From positions 620,001 to 684,000 of the forward strand of contig JACGCK010000006.1 of the NCBI GenBank assembly GCA_014925825.1: a stretch of 64,000 nucleotides of DNA, read 5' to 3'. The DNA is from Pholiota molesta (taxonomy: Eukaryota > Basidiomycota > Agaricomycetes > Agaricales > Strophariaceae). Positions within the stretch are counted from its first letter, which is position 1. The number at the start of each line of letters is the position of its first letter. Below, in pieces: positions 63,421-64,000 of this stretch. The position numbers and the translations under genes were made by a program. A model generated the notes under the pieces. It worked only from the letters and a program-made list of their open reading frames with translations. It was not told where the DNA came from and did not search any database.

Positions 63421-64000
63421 TAGTGTTTGAAGGTCCAGTTACAAGACCGGAAAAAGACCAGAAAAAACCAGACCATAACCACGGTGGACTGAAAATAGAT
63501 TGGACCAGTCAAGACCACAACTGCGGTCTGGTCCGTGGTCCATCACAATTCTGAAGATCAAAGACTAACAAAAACCGGTTTGTAGCATTGTAGAGCACTA
63601 GAAACCCTTTCGAATGATACCAAAATCATATTCTTAGCATAAGAATTGATGGAGATATTTATAGTTTACCATCAACTTGTTATTTTGAGCGCTTAAAAAT
63701 GCTTTTCCCTGCTGTTCAGCCATTAAGTATTTGTACCTTTTGCAAACTTTTGCATTATTAGATGACATTTACATCTACAAGACACATTTGAACCTAATTA
63801 ATTGATTAAGATCTGACTGGGTTATAATTAAACCAATGCTCTCTACTTTACCTGAGTATTAACAAGACACTTTTGCTGACAGGTCATTTGTTAAAAATGT
63901 TATCGTTCTGGAAATTACAGTGAAGGTAGCCAGGTACCATACCTACCTAACGAGGCCTTAACCATAATATTTACTAAGGAACTCATTGAGATATAGCTAA
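63421..64000. mobile_element. GACCGGT-family element, left part (runs off the window)
   Basis: Starts TAGTGTTTGAAGGTCCAG and matches 20507-21120 with many transitions (GACCGG often GACCAG). The copy is older than the one at 20507. Confidence 0.85.

Overview
This window looks like a transposon-packed intergenic stretch of a basidiomycete (Agaricomycete) genome. The evidence is many short (37-60 bp) spliceosomal introns, Plavaka-, hAT- and MULE-type transposase remnants of the kind seen in mushrooms, a chromodomain Ty3/Gypsy element, and Copia elements whose primer site matches the anticodon arm of initiator tRNA-Met. No tRNA, rRNA, CRISPR array or convincing host housekeeping gene was found. 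The only possible non-transposon genes are two broken copies of a cysteine-containing orphan family. Genus is not determinable here; a large-genome agaric such as a Mycena-like fungus is only a guess. LAYOUT. 1-3.2 kb: partial copies of a fold-back element family, a truncated GACCGGT-rich element, and a complete 812-bp non-autonomous element with an 8-bp target duplication. 3.2-5.2 kb: unassigned. 5.2-6.5 kb: Plavaka transposase pseudogene (-). 6.5-14.25 kb: a nest in which an old minus-strand Copia (RT/RNase H at 6.5-7.1 kb, gag at 13.9-14.25 kb) is split by a GACCGGT-family element, which holds unassigned DNA, which holds an intact young Copia (Copia-A, 7891-13229, TSD CTTAG). 14.2-14.9 kb: array of a palindromic GCAAATTCCAGATTTGC-like motif. 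14.9-17.1 kb: orphan gene copy 1, split by a GACCGGT-family element with an 8-bp TSD. 17.5-20.2 kb: MULE transposase pseudogene with SWIM finger. 20.5-21.4 kb: another complete GACCGGT element. 22.4-23.6 kb: orphan gene copy 2. 23.8-24.6 kb: Copia-B scraps and motif arrays. 24.8-30.8 kb: hAT transposase pseudogene (-) whose intron holds a 2.9-kb near-perfect palindromic element. 31.4-33.0 kb: a second, older fold-back element built from ACCACTGGT motifs. 33.1-63.2 kb: a Copia-B/Gypsy cluster. It has a deleted Copia-B, then a Copia-B carrying a 5.9-kb Gypsy in its leader, a 1.7-kb spacer present twice in direct orientation 11,934 bp apart, then the same Copia-B[Gypsy] nest again in inverted orientation. 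63.4-64 kb: start of another GACCGGT element. HOW THE PARTS WORK. The Gypsy family has the hallmarks of a self-priming chromovirus: a primer site 2 nt inside the LTR is complementary to 10 nt within the LTR. It also has an exact 15-nt copy of its polypurine tract between RNase H and integrase. Most strikingly, its inserted right end is not an LTR end but the LTR followed by GT plus the reverse complement of LTR nucleotides 1-106, all inside one 5-bp target duplication. That tail looks like a trace of aberrant self-primed reverse transcription. The Copia-B copies have all lost the protease region, by at least two different deletions. Several unrelated non-autonomous families carry dense subterminal arrays of a short family-specific palindromic motif.
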